Positions 45,002-54,255 of a stretch of DNA of 64,000 nt are shown here, in pieces. The position numbers and the translations under genes were made by a program. The DNA comes from Lysinibacillus sp. PLM2 (lineage in GTDB: Bacteria > Bacillota > Bacilli > Bacillales_A > Planococcaceae): NCBI GenBank assembly GCA_023168345.1, contig AP025689.1, positions 866,001-930,000 of the forward strand. Direction: 5' to 3'. The notes below the pieces were generated by a model. The model was not told where the DNA came from. It did not search any database and was given only the letters and a program-made list of their open reading frames with translations. The number at the start of each line of letters is the position of its first letter. Positions within the stretch are counted from its first letter, which is position 1.

Positions 45002-45407
45002 ATCAAAGTTAAGCTCGCTCGTTGATGAAAAGTTTTGGAAGTTTATATTAGTTGGTATTGTAAATACAATTGTAGGAACAGCCATCATGTTTGGATTATA
45101 TAATTTTGCAGGGTTTTCTTACTGGATTTCTTCTAGTGCCAACTATATTTTAACGAGTATACTAAGCTATTTTTTAAATAAATATTTTACGTTTCAGCAT
45201 AAGGACCGCTCAATTAAGTCAGCGATTCGATTTACAATTAATATTGCAATTTGTTATTTGATCGCATATGGATTAGCAAAACCTTTAACATTACAATTTT
45301 TATCCGATGCAGATGTAGCTGTTCAAGAGAATATTGCCATGTTTGTAGGAATGGTTCTTTTTACTGCTTTAAACTATTTAGGTCAAAGATTTTTTGCCTT
45401 TAAATAA
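44988..45407 (+). CDS. GtrA-family flippase
   Basis: 140 residues with four TM helices (FILVGIVNTIVGTAIMFGLYNF, SSSANYILTSILSYFLNKYFTF, then two more). It is the proposed flippase for undecaprenyl-phosphate-linked sugar. ATG 44988 lies within the end of the GT2 gene (14-base overlap), and the product starts with a polar lead MEKNKSK. A terminator follows. Confidence 0.9.
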   Translation: MEKNKSKLSSLVDEKFWKFILVGIVNTIVGTAIMFGLYNFAGFSYWISSSANYILTSILSYFLNKYFTFQHKDRSIKSAIRFTINIAICYLIAYGLAKPLTLQFLSDADVAVQENIAMFVGMVLFTALNYLGQRFFAFK

Positions 45408-45429
45408 TATTGTGGAGGGTGTCTACATG

Positions 45430-45464
45430 TTAGGCACTCCCAGCCTACCTGGGCCTAATTTTTT
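45430..45464 (+). terminator. Terminator of the gtr operon
   Basis: TTAGG (45430-45434) pairs with CCTAA (45454-45458) enclosing CCCAG/CTGGG, followed by TTTTTT. Confidence 0.85.
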
Positions 45465-45616
45465 ATCACCATATGTGTGGTAAAAAAAATCTTAACGAGG
45501 CTCTCTACACCAAAGATTACTTACTTCTTTCATCCTCATCAAGTCATCAAGATACAGTAAACATATCAATTTGAGATAGTTCTATACTGAAATAAAATTT
45601 AGGGGGGAAGTCAAAA

Positions 45617-46315
45617 TTGAATAAAAGAGGAATGGTTACAAAAGCAATATCCGTATTAAGTGCAGGAATATTGGTGGCAATGATTCTCGTATTAGCACCT
45701 TTTCAGTCAGAAACAATTGCATTAACGAAAGAATCTAATTCAAACCCATTTTCTGATGTGAAGCCAAGTAACTCTCATTACAATGCAATTTTATCTCTGC
45801 ACGCTGATGGTATCATTACGGGAGTTTCTAAAACGGAATATAAACCAAATGCCATTATAACTCGTGGTGAAGCAGCACAGTTTATCGTTAACGCTTTAGG
45901 AATAAATACTAGTAATATAACAAACCCAGGTTTTGCAGACGTTCCTCCAACCCATAAAAACTATGAAGCTATTGCAGCTTTATATGGAAAAGGTGTAATA
46001 GGTGGGTATACAAATGGTAATTTTGGTCCAAGCGATTCATTAACACGTTCACAAATTGCCACAATGCTAACGAGAGCTTTCAGCTTAGAAGAGGCTACTA
46101 CAACGAAAACCAAATTTTCTGATGTGAATAAATTAACAGATTCGAATGCGAAAAAATATATTCAAACACTTGTAAACTACAATATTACGGTAGGAACAAC
46201 TCCGACAACATTTAGTCCAAATATGAAGCTAACACGTGGTCAGCTTGCGACATTTTTACTAAAAGCAATGGAAGTTGATGCAGAAAACGGTTTTGAACTC
46301 ATTAACGTGGAATAA
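45617..46315 (+). CDS. SLH-only surface protein
   Basis: 232 residues. TTG start seven bases after AGGGGGG. The signal peptide (about 1-38) is followed by three SLH domains (about 48-225) with FSDVKPSNSHYNAILSLHADGIITG, TRGEAAQFIVNALG, FADVPPTHKNYEAIAALYGKGVIGG and TRGQLATFLLKAM. Nothing follows the SLH block, so it may be an S-layer-region spacer, a competitor for SLH sites, or a truncated form of a longer protein. No frameshift is visible after the stop. Confidence 0.9.
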   Translation: MNKRGMVTKAISVLSAGILVAMILVLAPFQSETIALTKESNSNPFSDVKPSNSHYNAILSLHADGIITGVSKTEYKPNAIITRGEAAQFIVNALGINTSNITNPGFADVPPTHKNYEAIAALYGKGVIGGYTNGNFGPSDSLTRSQIATMLTRAFSLEEATTTKTKFSDVNKLTDSNAKKYIQTLVNYNITVGTTPTTFSPNMKLTRGQLATFLLKAMEVDAENGFELINVE

Positions 46316-46501
46316 AGTTTGTATCAAATGACCCAAAGTACGCATCAATTGGGCAATCATAAGGAATGAATTTAAACTCCATATAGTGATTTCGATTCAA
46401 TCCCTATAAAAATACAAAACTACTAGTATAAAAATAGATGTTGATGGATATTCTATAAAGAGATTGTGTTAGGGATTAATAGAATCGTTAGGGGAGAAAT
46501 C

Positions 46502-47803
46502 ATGCTTAGAATATTTATGAATGTGATGATACTTTTCGTTATGTTTACTTCTTTTATTACGGTACAAGTTGAAGCAAAAAGTAGTTTATCAACTGATTCT
46601 GTAACTGAAGAGAGTGTACTGAGCAAATCTAGTTCAAATAAAACGAATGAAACAAACGAACTAGTACAATCACAAAGTGTATTATATAAATCAAGTATTA
46701 GAGAGCAATCTATTGAAAGTGAAAATAGTGAATTGCAATCTGTTTCTATATCAAATTCAACTGATGAAACGAAGTCGGTTAAGTCTACTTCTGAAATATT
46801 TAGTAATATGTTACAAACACAAACATTTCCCTATAAAGATGTAAAAAAAGGGCATTGGGCTTATAAGGAAATTGTTACTTTTATAAACAACGATTATTGG
46901 TTAAATAATAGAGAACCTTATTTCAAACCAAATCATGCTGTTACAAGGGCAGAGGCAGCAGTTGCTATTGCACGCTCATTAAATATTGATACCGATTGTG
47001 AAGGTGATATGAAGTTCGCTGATGTTGATTCAGAGGATCCTTACTATAATGCCGTTTGTCAGCTTACAAATGAAAAAGTCATTGAAAATGGTACCAATTA
47101 TTATCCAAATAAAAACATTACAAGAGCTGATTTTATTAAAATGATTGGATTAGCCTATGAAGTAGATGTTGATTCAGTAAATGAAAAGGCATTTACAGAC
47201 ATTACAAATCATCCTCTAAAGAATTATATTCAATCATTAGCTGATATTAATATTATTAGTGGTGTTAATGAACATCAATTTGCACCAGAGCGACATGTTA
47301 CACGTGCTCAATTAGCTATAATTATTTGTAGAGCAATAGAGTTTCAAGAGGCATTGAATAATCATGAAATGATATATGATTTCTTGAAAAAGGATTATAT
47401 CGAGACCATTAATGACTCTGCAGAGTGGTCAAAAGAGGTTATTAAACTAGTAAATGAGGAGAGACAGAAAGCCAATCTTCCATTATTACAAGAAGATCCA
47501 CATCTTTCCCAAATTGCTGTGATTAAGGCACAAGACTTTATTAATTCTCATTACTTTGAGCACGAATCTATACTATATGGTCAGCCATGGGATTTAGCTG
47601 CACTCTTTGATTATGAATTTATGACCTTAGGGGAAAATATTGCAAAAAACTATCATTCTCCAAAGGAAGTGGTGGCTGCATGGATGGAATCGGCAGGACA
47701 CCGTGAAAATATTCTAAGACCCCAATATACCAATATAGGTGTAGGTTTTAAAAAATCAAATGACGGAAATTTCTATTGGGTGCAAATGTTCTCTAGTAAG
47801 TAA
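46502..47803 (+). CDS. SLH protein with C-terminal CAP/SCP (YkwD-like) domain
   Basis: 433 residues. Signal peptide (1-25), a Ser/Glu/Thr-rich linker (about 26-110), three SLH domains (about 112-285), then a CAP domain (about 315-433). CAP signatures are VNEERQKANLPLL, KAQDFINSHYFEHES, LGENIAKNYHSPKEVVAAWMESAGHRENIL and IGVGFKKSNDGNFYWVQMF. Bacterial CAP proteins are secreted and of mostly unknown activity. ATG 46502 is preceded by GGGGAG; an upstream in-frame start would add a non-signal lead. Confidence 0.9.
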   Translation: MLRIFMNVMILFVMFTSFITVQVEAKSSLSTDSVTEESVLSKSSSNKTNETNELVQSQSVLYKSSIREQSIESENSELQSVSISNSTDETKSVKSTSEIFSNMLQTQTFPYKDVKKGHWAYKEIVTFINNDYWLNNREPYFKPNHAVTRAEAAVAIARSLNIDTDCEGDMKFADVDSEDPYYNAVCQLTNEKVIENGTNYYPNKNITRADFIKMIGLAYEVDVDSVNEKAFTDITNHPLKNYIQSLADINIISGVNEHQFAPERHVTRAQLAIIICRAIEFQEALNNHEMIYDFLKKDYIETINDSAEWSKEVIKLVNEERQKANLPLLQEDPHLSQIAVIKAQDFINSHYFEHESILYGQPWDLAALFDYEFMTLGENIAKNYHSPKEVVAAWMESAGHRENILRPQYTNIGVGFKKSNDGNFYWVQMFSSK

Positions 47804-47871
47804 AGAATCCTCCAACATTACAAAAATGTTACAAGAAACACAAAAATTATCCATATTAATATTTACCAATA

Positions 47872-47912
47872 GCGCTGATTGTCAGGGAAACCTTGATATA
47901 TCAGCGTTTTTT
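47872..47912 (+). terminator. Terminator of the SLH-CAP gene
   Basis: GCGCTGAT (47872-47879) pairs with ATCAGCG (47900-47906), followed by TTTTTT. Confidence 0.88.
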
Positions 47913-48028
47913 GTGTTGATAGTCTTGTTTTGAAACCGTTACACAATTGAAAAATAAAAATACTAAATTTTGTGATAGTCTATTATCAGGTCAAGAAAAC
48001 GAAAGAACGTGTCGGAGGAGATTACCAA

Positions 48029-48946
48029 ATGAAGAAAAAGTGGTTACTACCTGTACTTGCTTCCTTAATGGCTTTTTCAGCTACACCAGCTTTAGCTAGT
48101 GCTAATTCAAATACACAAGCAACTCAAGCAGAACTTACATCAACAGCGAAAAGTTTTTTAAATACACCATACTACTACGGTGGAACTACTAAAGCAGGAA
48201 TTGATTGTTCTGCATTTACGATGAGTGTTTTTAAACAATTTGGTATCCAATTAGATAGAACATCAAGAGGCCAATATTCTCAAGGTACTTCAGTATCAAA
48301 AGCTGATTTACAAGTTGGAGATTTAGTTTTCTTTAATACGTCTGGTGGTGGCGTGTCGCACGTTGGTATTTATATTGGTAATGGTAATATGATTAGTGCT
48401 GAAACTTCAGAAGGTGTGGCGATTTCAAGTATCAATGACCCATACTATTGGGGACCTCGATATATTGGTGCAAAACGCATTGCTGAATTCCCTTCAGTAA
48501 AAGATGCTGCGATTGATTTCTCAGTTTATGCTTCTCGTAGTGAAGTTGCTAAGCAAATAGCAGTCGCTTTAGAGCTAGACATGACAAATACAGAATCCGG
48601 CTTTACTGATGTGAAAACAAATCATAAAAATGCAGGCGCAATCGCTGCTGTAAAAGAAAAAGGTATTTTCTCTGGTGATGAAAATGGGAAATTCAATCCG
48701 TTCTCACCTATTACAAAAGCACAACTTGCTAACGTTTTAGTGGCAGCATTCAAATTAGAAAAAGGTAGTCTTGATAAAACATTCTCCGATGTATCAAGTG
48801 ATCACTATGCAGCAAACTCAATCGAAATTCTTGCTTCAAATGGCATTGTTTCAGGAAAAGAAGACGGTTCATTTGGAACAAGTGATATCGTTACGTTAGA
48901 ACAACTTGAATCAATGATTCAAAAGGCAAAGCTTTTAAGTAAATAA
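48029..48946 (+). CDS. SLH-anchored NlpC/P60 peptidoglycan endopeptidase, copy 1
   Basis: 305 residues. The signal peptide ends near residue 24 (PALAS). The NlpC/P60 domain (about 35-150) has the catalytic Cys in GIDCSAFTMSVF and His in SHVGIYIGNGNM, with YYYGGTT before. It cleaves D-Glu-meso-DAP or the equivalent stem bond. SLH domains follow (about 170-305), two clear and one degenerate. ATG 48029 lies eight bases after GGAGGAG. Its close paralogue is at 51613, with an SLH amidase between, suggesting local duplication. Confidence 0.92.
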   Translation: MKKKWLLPVLASLMAFSATPALASANSNTQATQAELTSTAKSFLNTPYYYGGTTKAGIDCSAFTMSVFKQFGIQLDRTSRGQYSQGTSVSKADLQVGDLVFFNTSGGGVSHVGIYIGNGNMISAETSEGVAISSINDPYYWGPRYIGAKRIAEFPSVKDAAIDFSVYASRSEVAKQIAVALELDMTNTESGFTDVKTNHKNAGAIAAVKEKGIFSGDENGKFNPFSPITKAQLANVLVAAFKLEKGSLDKTFSDVSSDHYAANSIEILASNGIVSGKEDGSFGTSDIVTLEQLESMIQKAKLLSK

Positions 48947-48980
48947 TCCGACAATTTTATATAAAATATGATCAATGAAG

Positions 48981-49015
48981 GGAGAGTTTGCTATTTTTTG
49001 CAACTCTCCTTTTTT
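48981..49015 (+). terminator. Terminator of NlpC/P60 copy 1
   Basis: GGAGAGTT (48981-48988) pairs with AACTCTCC (49002-49009), then TTTTTT. Confidence 0.9.
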
Positions 49016-49165
49016 ATATCGAAAAATAGATTAAAAAAGTAATAGTCACCATTTAAAGGGGGTGTTAGTAACCGAAGAAAAAAGTGTAAATAGTCTTAAT
49101 GAAAACTATGAATATCTTTGGTAAACTAGGAAGTAGCTCGAAATGGAAGGGAGGAAATAGGAAAA

Positions 49166-51205
49166 ATGACTGTAAAAAAAATAACTAGCGTGTTCCTTGC
49201 CTTACTGTTGACATTCTCAGCTTTGGGCGTTCAACAAGCGAGTGCTAGTGCGAAATTTGCAGATATACCGTCTTCACACGAAATTTATGACGAATTAACG
49301 TATTTATCAGACTTCAATGTCTCTTCAGGTTATTTAGTTAACGGTAGTCGTTATTTTAAACCTGATAACAACATTACAAAATCTCAAGCTTCAATTATGG
49401 TAATCAATGCATTACAATATCAAACATTAAGATTAGAAAGATCTAGTTTTGTTGATGTGAATATTGGGACAACGGTTTCGCTCTATGCAGAACGAGTGAG
49501 AAAAATGGGCTATGTTGAACTTTCAGCAGATAAAAAGTTCAATCCTAACAAAGCATTTACTTTAAATGAGACAAGCTATATGCTAGCAAACGCATTTAAA
49601 TTAAATCCAGATAAATATAGCAATGAACCAATCCCATACACAGATGTACCGAAAACTAGTAAATATTATAAATATATCAGCGCATTATACCATAATGGAA
49701 TTTTAGAAGAAGCTACAACAATTAAACCAACCGCACCTGTTACTCGAGGTGAATTTGTTGAATACTTAGCTAGAGCAAAGAATAAATCATTTAGATTAAA
49801 TGAAGAAGTTCAAGGTGTTACATCACCTGAGAACAACGGAATTATCGGAAAGGTTAAAGTAACCGTCGATAATCTAAACGTGCGAAGCTCAGCAAATTCA
49901 GCAATTTCATCAAACAAAGTAGGACAAGTAGACACAGGTACAATTTTTTCTGTAGTTGAAGATAAAAATGGTTGGTTAAAGGTTATTTATAATAATAAAT
50001 ATGCCTATGTGTCAAAACAATATACAACATATATCGAGAAAGTCACAGAAGATTCACAGGGAGGTTCAAAACCTGCTGATAAGCCAGGTACAACTCCTAC
50101 TAATCCAACTACACCATCAAATAATGTTCCGAATTTAGATCTTGCAATCGGAAAAGTTGAAGTTACAGTTGATAATCTCAACGTGAGAAGTTCAGCAAAC
50201 ACTTCCATTTCAACAAATAAAATAGGACAGGTGGACGCTGGAACAGTCCTATATGTGTTTGAAGATGATGGTGAATGGTTAAAAGTGAACTATAATGCAC
50301 GTTTTGGATATGTATCAAAGGAATTTACGAAATACATAACAAAAGTGCCAGAACCTGAAGAAGATGAAGAAGAACAAAATGAAGAACCAAATAAACCAGA
50401 AACAGAAGAACCAGTTGATGTTCCTGATGAGATCGTACCAAATGGCGATGTAATTGGTCGTGTAACAGTAGATGGCTTACGTATGCGTAAAGGTCCAGGT
50501 GCAAGTTATGAGGCGATTGATACTCTAAATACTGGTGATAAAGTTGTTGTCCATAGCATTTCAAAGAATTGGGCAAAAGTTACTTATGATAATAAAGAGG
50601 GCTACACACATAAATCATATTTGAAACTATTAAATCAAAATGGTAATGTGTTAGAAAATCGTATTATTATACTTGACCCAGGGCACGGTGGAAAAGATCC
50701 AGGAACACATTATTCAAATCACAATGAAAAAGATATCGTTTTAAAAATTGCTAGTTTAGTGAAGCAAAAGTTAGAAGATAGCGGTGCGAATGTTTTAATG
50801 ACTAGAACAGACGATACATACCCTACACTTCAAGATCGTGTTGATTTCACAGCAAATAATTATGGTGAACTATTCGTAAGTATTCACGTAAACTCAGCTG
50901 ATAGTACATCAGCAAAAGGTACGGAAACTTATTATAGTATTACATCTGGTGACATGTATCAAGAAGATATCGATCTTGCAACATACATTAACAGTGAAAT
51001 CGTTAAAAATGCAAACATGGTAGACCGTGGTGTGAGGAACTATCCATTCTATGTTGTTCGAAATATGATTATCCCTTCTGTATTAGTAGAAGTAGGATTC
51101 ATTTCAAACAGTCAAGACCGTGCTAAACTAGTAGACAGTAAATATATAGAAATATATGCTGACAGCATTTACAACGGTATCGTTAAATATTATTCAAAAC
51201 AATAA
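49166..51205 (+). CDS. SLH-anchored N-acetylmuramoyl-L-alanine amidase with three SH3 domains
   Basis: 679 residues. Signal peptide (1-27), three SLH domains (about 29-205), three SH3b domains (about 225-293, 330-392, 430-492) joined by Pro/Thr- or Glu/Pro-rich linkers, and an Amidase_3 catalytic domain (about 500-678). Zinc and catalytic residues are visible: His in LDPGHGGKDPG, Glu in NEKDIVLKI, His in SIHVNSADS and Glu in LVEVGFISN. It splits the amide between MurNAc and the stem peptide. The first two SH3 domains are near-duplicates. GGGAGG precedes the ATG. Confidence 0.94.
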   Translation: MTVKKITSVFLALLLTFSALGVQQASASAKFADIPSSHEIYDELTYLSDFNVSSGYLVNGSRYFKPDNNITKSQASIMVINALQYQTLRLERSSFVDVNIGTTVSLYAERVRKMGYVELSADKKFNPNKAFTLNETSYMLANAFKLNPDKYSNEPIPYTDVPKTSKYYKYISALYHNGILEEATTIKPTAPVTRGEFVEYLARAKNKSFRLNEEVQGVTSPENNGIIGKVKVTVDNLNVRSSANSAISSNKVGQVDTGTIFSVVEDKNGWLKVIYNNKYAYVSKQYTTYIEKVTEDSQGGSKPADKPGTTPTNPTTPSNNVPNLDLAIGKVEVTVDNLNVRSSANTSISTNKIGQVDAGTVLYVFEDDGEWLKVNYNARFGYVSKEFTKYITKVPEPEEDEEEQNEEPNKPETEEPVDVPDEIVPNGDVIGRVTVDGLRMRKGPGASYEAIDTLNTGDKVVVHSISKNWAKVTYDNKEGYTHKSYLKLLNQNGNVLENRIIILDPGHGGKDPGTHYSNHNEKDIVLKIASLVKQKLEDSGANVLMTRTDDTYPTLQDRVDFTANNYGELFVSIHVNSADSTSAKGTETYYSITSGDMYQEDIDLATYINSEIVKNANMVDRGVRNYPFYVVRNMIIPSVLVEVGFISNSQDRAKLVDSKYIEIYADSIYNGIVKYYSKQ

Positions 51206-51211
51206 CATTTT

Positions 51212-51247
51212 ATCCCAAAAGTATTAGAGCTTTTGGGATTTTTTTTG
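51212..51247 (+). terminator. Terminator of the amidase gene
   Basis: ATCCCAAAAG (51212-51221) pairs with CTTTTGGGAT (51230-51239), then a long T-run. 51248-51612 is AT-rich with no gene. Confidence 0.92.
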
Positions 51248-51612
51248 TTGAAAGTTGTTGAATGTCCAATCGAAAAATTAATAATAGAAATAATGACAAA
51301 ATAATGGTAAAAATTCTAGAAATAATGTTAGTAATATGATGTACATATAATAGGAAATTAATATGAATGAAAGTAAATTAATAGGAGAGAAACTTGGTAA
51401 AATATTCACTCAATTTTACATTATTATTACGCGTTTTTTCGTGTTAACTAAATATTCTCGTTTAATACATAAAAATTCTCTAAAATGACAATGATTCATT
51501 ATCCTCCAAGTAACGAATAAGTTATCTAAATGAAAAATAATAATACTCTTTTCTATGATAGTCTTTATGTAGGATAAATATATCACTTAAAGCTAGAAGG
51601 GAGTACTTAAAT

Positions 51613-52533
51613 ATGAAAAAGCGTTGGTTACTACCAATTTTTGCATCATTCATGATTTTTTCAGGTATAGGTACAGATAACGCTGAGGCAGCAAGTGTTG
51701 CTGATTTAACAAACACAGCAATGAAATATATTGGTGCACCATATCAATATGGAGGTACTTCTATTAAATACGGAATAGATTGTTCAGCATATACACAATT
51801 AGTGTTTTCTAAATTGGGAATTTCAATTCCTCGCTCATCAAGTGCACAATACAATGAAGGTACATATGTTTCAAAAAGTAATTTACAAGCAGGAGATTTA
51901 GTATTCTTTAATACTTCTGGAAGAGGAGTCTCACATGTTGGTATATACATAGGTAATAATAAATTCATCTCAGCTACAACAAGTGGTGGTGTTGCTGTTG
52001 ACAGTATCAACGACCCATATTATTGGGGATCACGTTACGTTGGAGCAAAACGAGTAGCGAATTTTAATGAAGAAGCAGAAGTTAAAGCAGCTGCAGTTGA
52101 TTTTACTCATTATGCTTCACGCGGACAAGTAGCGTTACAATTAGCAGAGGCATTACAATTAGATACTTCAGATACAAATTCACCATTTAACGATATTGCT
52201 CCTGATTCTAAATACGCTGGAGCAGTAACAGCATTAAATAAAATTGGTGCTTTTAATGGAAATGAAGCAGGGAACTTTGAACCGAATTCACCAATCACTC
52301 GTGGACAGTTATCTTACGTTTTAACTGGTGCATTTAACTTAGACTTACAAGGTGAAGCAGAACACTTTTCAGACGTACCAGAGGGGCATTGGGCATATGA
52401 AGGTGTAACAATACTATCCTCTACGAAGCTAACATACGGTCGGCCAGATGGCACATTTGGAGTAAATGATTATGTAACACATACACATATCACAGATTTC
52501 ATAAATCGATTTATTTATAAATATAATAAATAA
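51613..52533 (+). CDS. SLH-anchored NlpC/P60 peptidoglycan endopeptidase, copy 2
   Basis: 306 residues, colinear with the copy at 48029. Signal peptide (1-26), NlpC/P60 domain (about 33-145) with Cys in GIDCSAYTQLVF and His in SHVGIYIGNNKF, then three SLH domains (about 163-300: VALQLAEALQL, FEPNSPITRGQLSYVL, HFSDVPEGHWAYEGV). Both paralogues share a TATGATAGTCT or GTGATAGTCT word 50-70 bases upstream of the start, possibly a shared promoter element. Confidence 0.92.
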   Translation: MKKRWLLPIFASFMIFSGIGTDNAEAASVADLTNTAMKYIGAPYQYGGTSIKYGIDCSAYTQLVFSKLGISIPRSSSAQYNEGTYVSKSNLQAGDLVFFNTSGRGVSHVGIYIGNNKFISATTSGGVAVDSINDPYYWGSRYVGAKRVANFNEEAEVKAAAVDFTHYASRGQVALQLAEALQLDTSDTNSPFNDIAPDSKYAGAVTALNKIGAFNGNEAGNFEPNSPITRGQLSYVLTGAFNLDLQGEAEHFSDVPEGHWAYEGVTILSSTKLTYGRPDGTFGVNDYVTHTHITDFINRFIYKYNK

Positions 52534-52542
52534 CTGTTAAAT

Positions 52543-52575
52543 GGAGATGCCAAAGTTCGGGCATCTCTATTTTTA
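52543..52575 (+). terminator. Terminator of NlpC/P60 copy 2
   Basis: GGAGATGC (52543-52550) pairs with GCATCTCT (52561-52568), then ATTTTTAT. Confidence 0.88.
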
Positions 52576-52779
52576 TGGTCTTATTGTGGTATAGATTTTC
52601 AAGGGGAGATAGACGTTTCGTTAGTGGGAAAGTATTCCTCTAACGTTTTATGTGTGCATTCCTTAAGAAGTAGGGAGGGGGAAGAAGATAACATTTCGAT
52701 TAGATTTAATAATGGAGAATAGAAGGGAAATGGAGAATAGAAGGGACTGTGAATTTAGCTAACTGTGTAAGGCGATTTG

Positions 52780-53010
52780 TAGAAGTTTTATGTGCCTAAA
52801 TGAAAGTGGATAATTGGTTGGAAAGTTAACACTGATATGTGTCCTAATGAGAGCGATATCCTGTGAAAGGTATCATAGAATATGCTCGAAAGAGAGTTGA
52901 TACTTGTGTAAAGGTGATATAGAACTCGTATATGTGCCCAGATGAGAGCGATATACTGATGAAAGGTATTTAAGAGTGTTTTTATGTGCCGGAAAGAGAG
53001 AGAATACTTG
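52780..53010. repeat. Degenerate lead-in repeats before array F
   Basis: Words TGTG(T/C)CC, AATGAGAGCGATA and GAAAGGTAT recur three or four times at ~55-70 bp. They look like a diverged relative of the hairpin arrays. 52576-52780 holds no gene. Confidence 0.55.
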
Positions 53011-53079
53011 TGGAAAGATTGGCTAAGTACAGTCGTGGTTCTTGAACGTTGTAGATAATGTAAATTTGTGAATATAAAA

Positions 53080-54060
53080 GCTCCGAAAGTGCCCAAACAC
53101 ATGAAAAGGTACAAGCAAAAGGGAACTTTTCATTGCGAAAGTGCCCAAAGTACTGAAAAGAGAGAAGGAAAAGGGAACATTTCATCGTGAAAGTGCCCAA
53201 ATGATAGAAAAAATGAGATGAAAACGGAACTTTTCATCGCGAAAGTGCCCAAAGAACTGAAAAGAGAGAAGGAAAAGGGAACATTTCAACGTGAAAGTGC
53301 CCAAATGATTGAAAAAATGAGATGATAACTGAACTTTTCAACGTGAAAGTGCCCAAATGATAGAAAAAATGAGATGAAAATGGAACTTTTCATCGCGAAA
53401 GTGCCCAAACAACTGATAAGAGGGAAGCAAAAGGGAACATTTCAAAGCAAAAGTGCCCAAAGAACTGAAAAGAAAGAAGCAAAAGGGAACATTTCATCGT
53501 GAAAGTGCCCAAATGATAGAAAAAATGAGATGAAAATGGAACTTTTCATCGCGAAAGTGCCCAAATGATTGAAAAAATGAGATGAAAACGGAACATTTCA
53601 TCGTGAAAGTGCCCAAACAATCGATAAAAGAGAAGCAAAAGGGAACATTTCATCGTGAAAGTGCCCGAATGATTGAAAAAATGAGATGAAAACGGAACTT
53701 TTCATCGCGAAAGTGCCCAAACAACTGAAAAGAGAGAAGTAAAAGGGGACATTTCAACGTGAAAGTGCCTAAATGATAGAAAAAATGAGATGAAAACGGA
53801 ACTTTTCAAGGGGAAAGTGCCCAAACAACTGATAAGAGGGAAGCAAAAGGGAACATTTCAAAGCAAAAGTGCCCAAAGAACTGAAAAGAAAGAAGCAAAA
53901 GGGAACATTTCCACGTGAAAGTGTCCAAATGATTGAAAAAATGAGATGAAAACGGAACTTTTCAAAGAGAAAGTGCCCAAACAACTGAAAAGCAAGAAGC
54001 AAAAGGGAACATTACCCCATTCCCAACCAAAAATGCCCAAACAACAGAAAAAATTAACAT
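53080..54060. repeat. Tandem hairpin array F, ~52-54-bp unit in alternating types, 19 copies
   Basis: Each unit has GGAACTTTTC or GGGAACATTTCA, a short loop, then GAAAGTGCCC. Two spacer types alternate for long stretches: AAATGAT(AG/TG)AAAAAATGAGATG and AAAGAACTGAAAAGAGAGAAGG. This gives a higher-order unit of ~105 bp. The stem core is the same as in array E, 12 kb away. 54061-54190 has no gene. Confidence 0.92.
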
Positions 54061-54181
54061 TCAAAATCAACTAAAACTATTAATGAACTAAATCATAAAA
54101 ACAACCACATCTCGTAATAGTAGCCGGTCTCCAAAATAAACCTTCAACCCCAATGTACCCTAAACCCACGGCAACTTCCAC

Positions 54182-54228
54182 CCAAAACAAAAACTCCCCT
54201 CAAGCTCAAATCAGCTTAAGAGGAGTTT
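54182..54228 (-). terminator. Terminator of the SLH glucosaminidase gene
   Basis: On the minus strand AAACTCC...AAGC pairs with GCTT...GGAGTTT, followed by TTGTTTTG. A few internal mismatches are present. Confidence 0.75.
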
Positions 54229-54255
54229 ATCATTTTGTATTTTTAGATTAGTAGA

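Noticed and set aside
47816-47835. WalR-like TGTAAC-N5-TGTAAT on the minus strand
   Set aside because: It lies upstream of a terminator that separates it from the NlpC/P60 gene, so its position does not fit activation of that gene.
49021-49165. Possible cyclic-di-AMP (ydaO) riboswitch before the SLH amidase
   Set aside because: The leader has only a short GGGGGTGTTAGTAACCGAAG stretch and lacks the paired architecture I would need to see; no terminator or anti-terminator follows.
51480-51505. Fur-box-like AATGATTCATTATC
   Set aside because: Only partial match to the 7-1-7 Fur consensus and the downstream gene (NlpC/P60) is not an iron gene.
40500-54060. Arrays E and F as CRISPR
   Set aside because: Both 'repeat' and 'spacer' parts are themselves repeated and similar, spacers are not unique, units are degenerate, and no cas genes are present.
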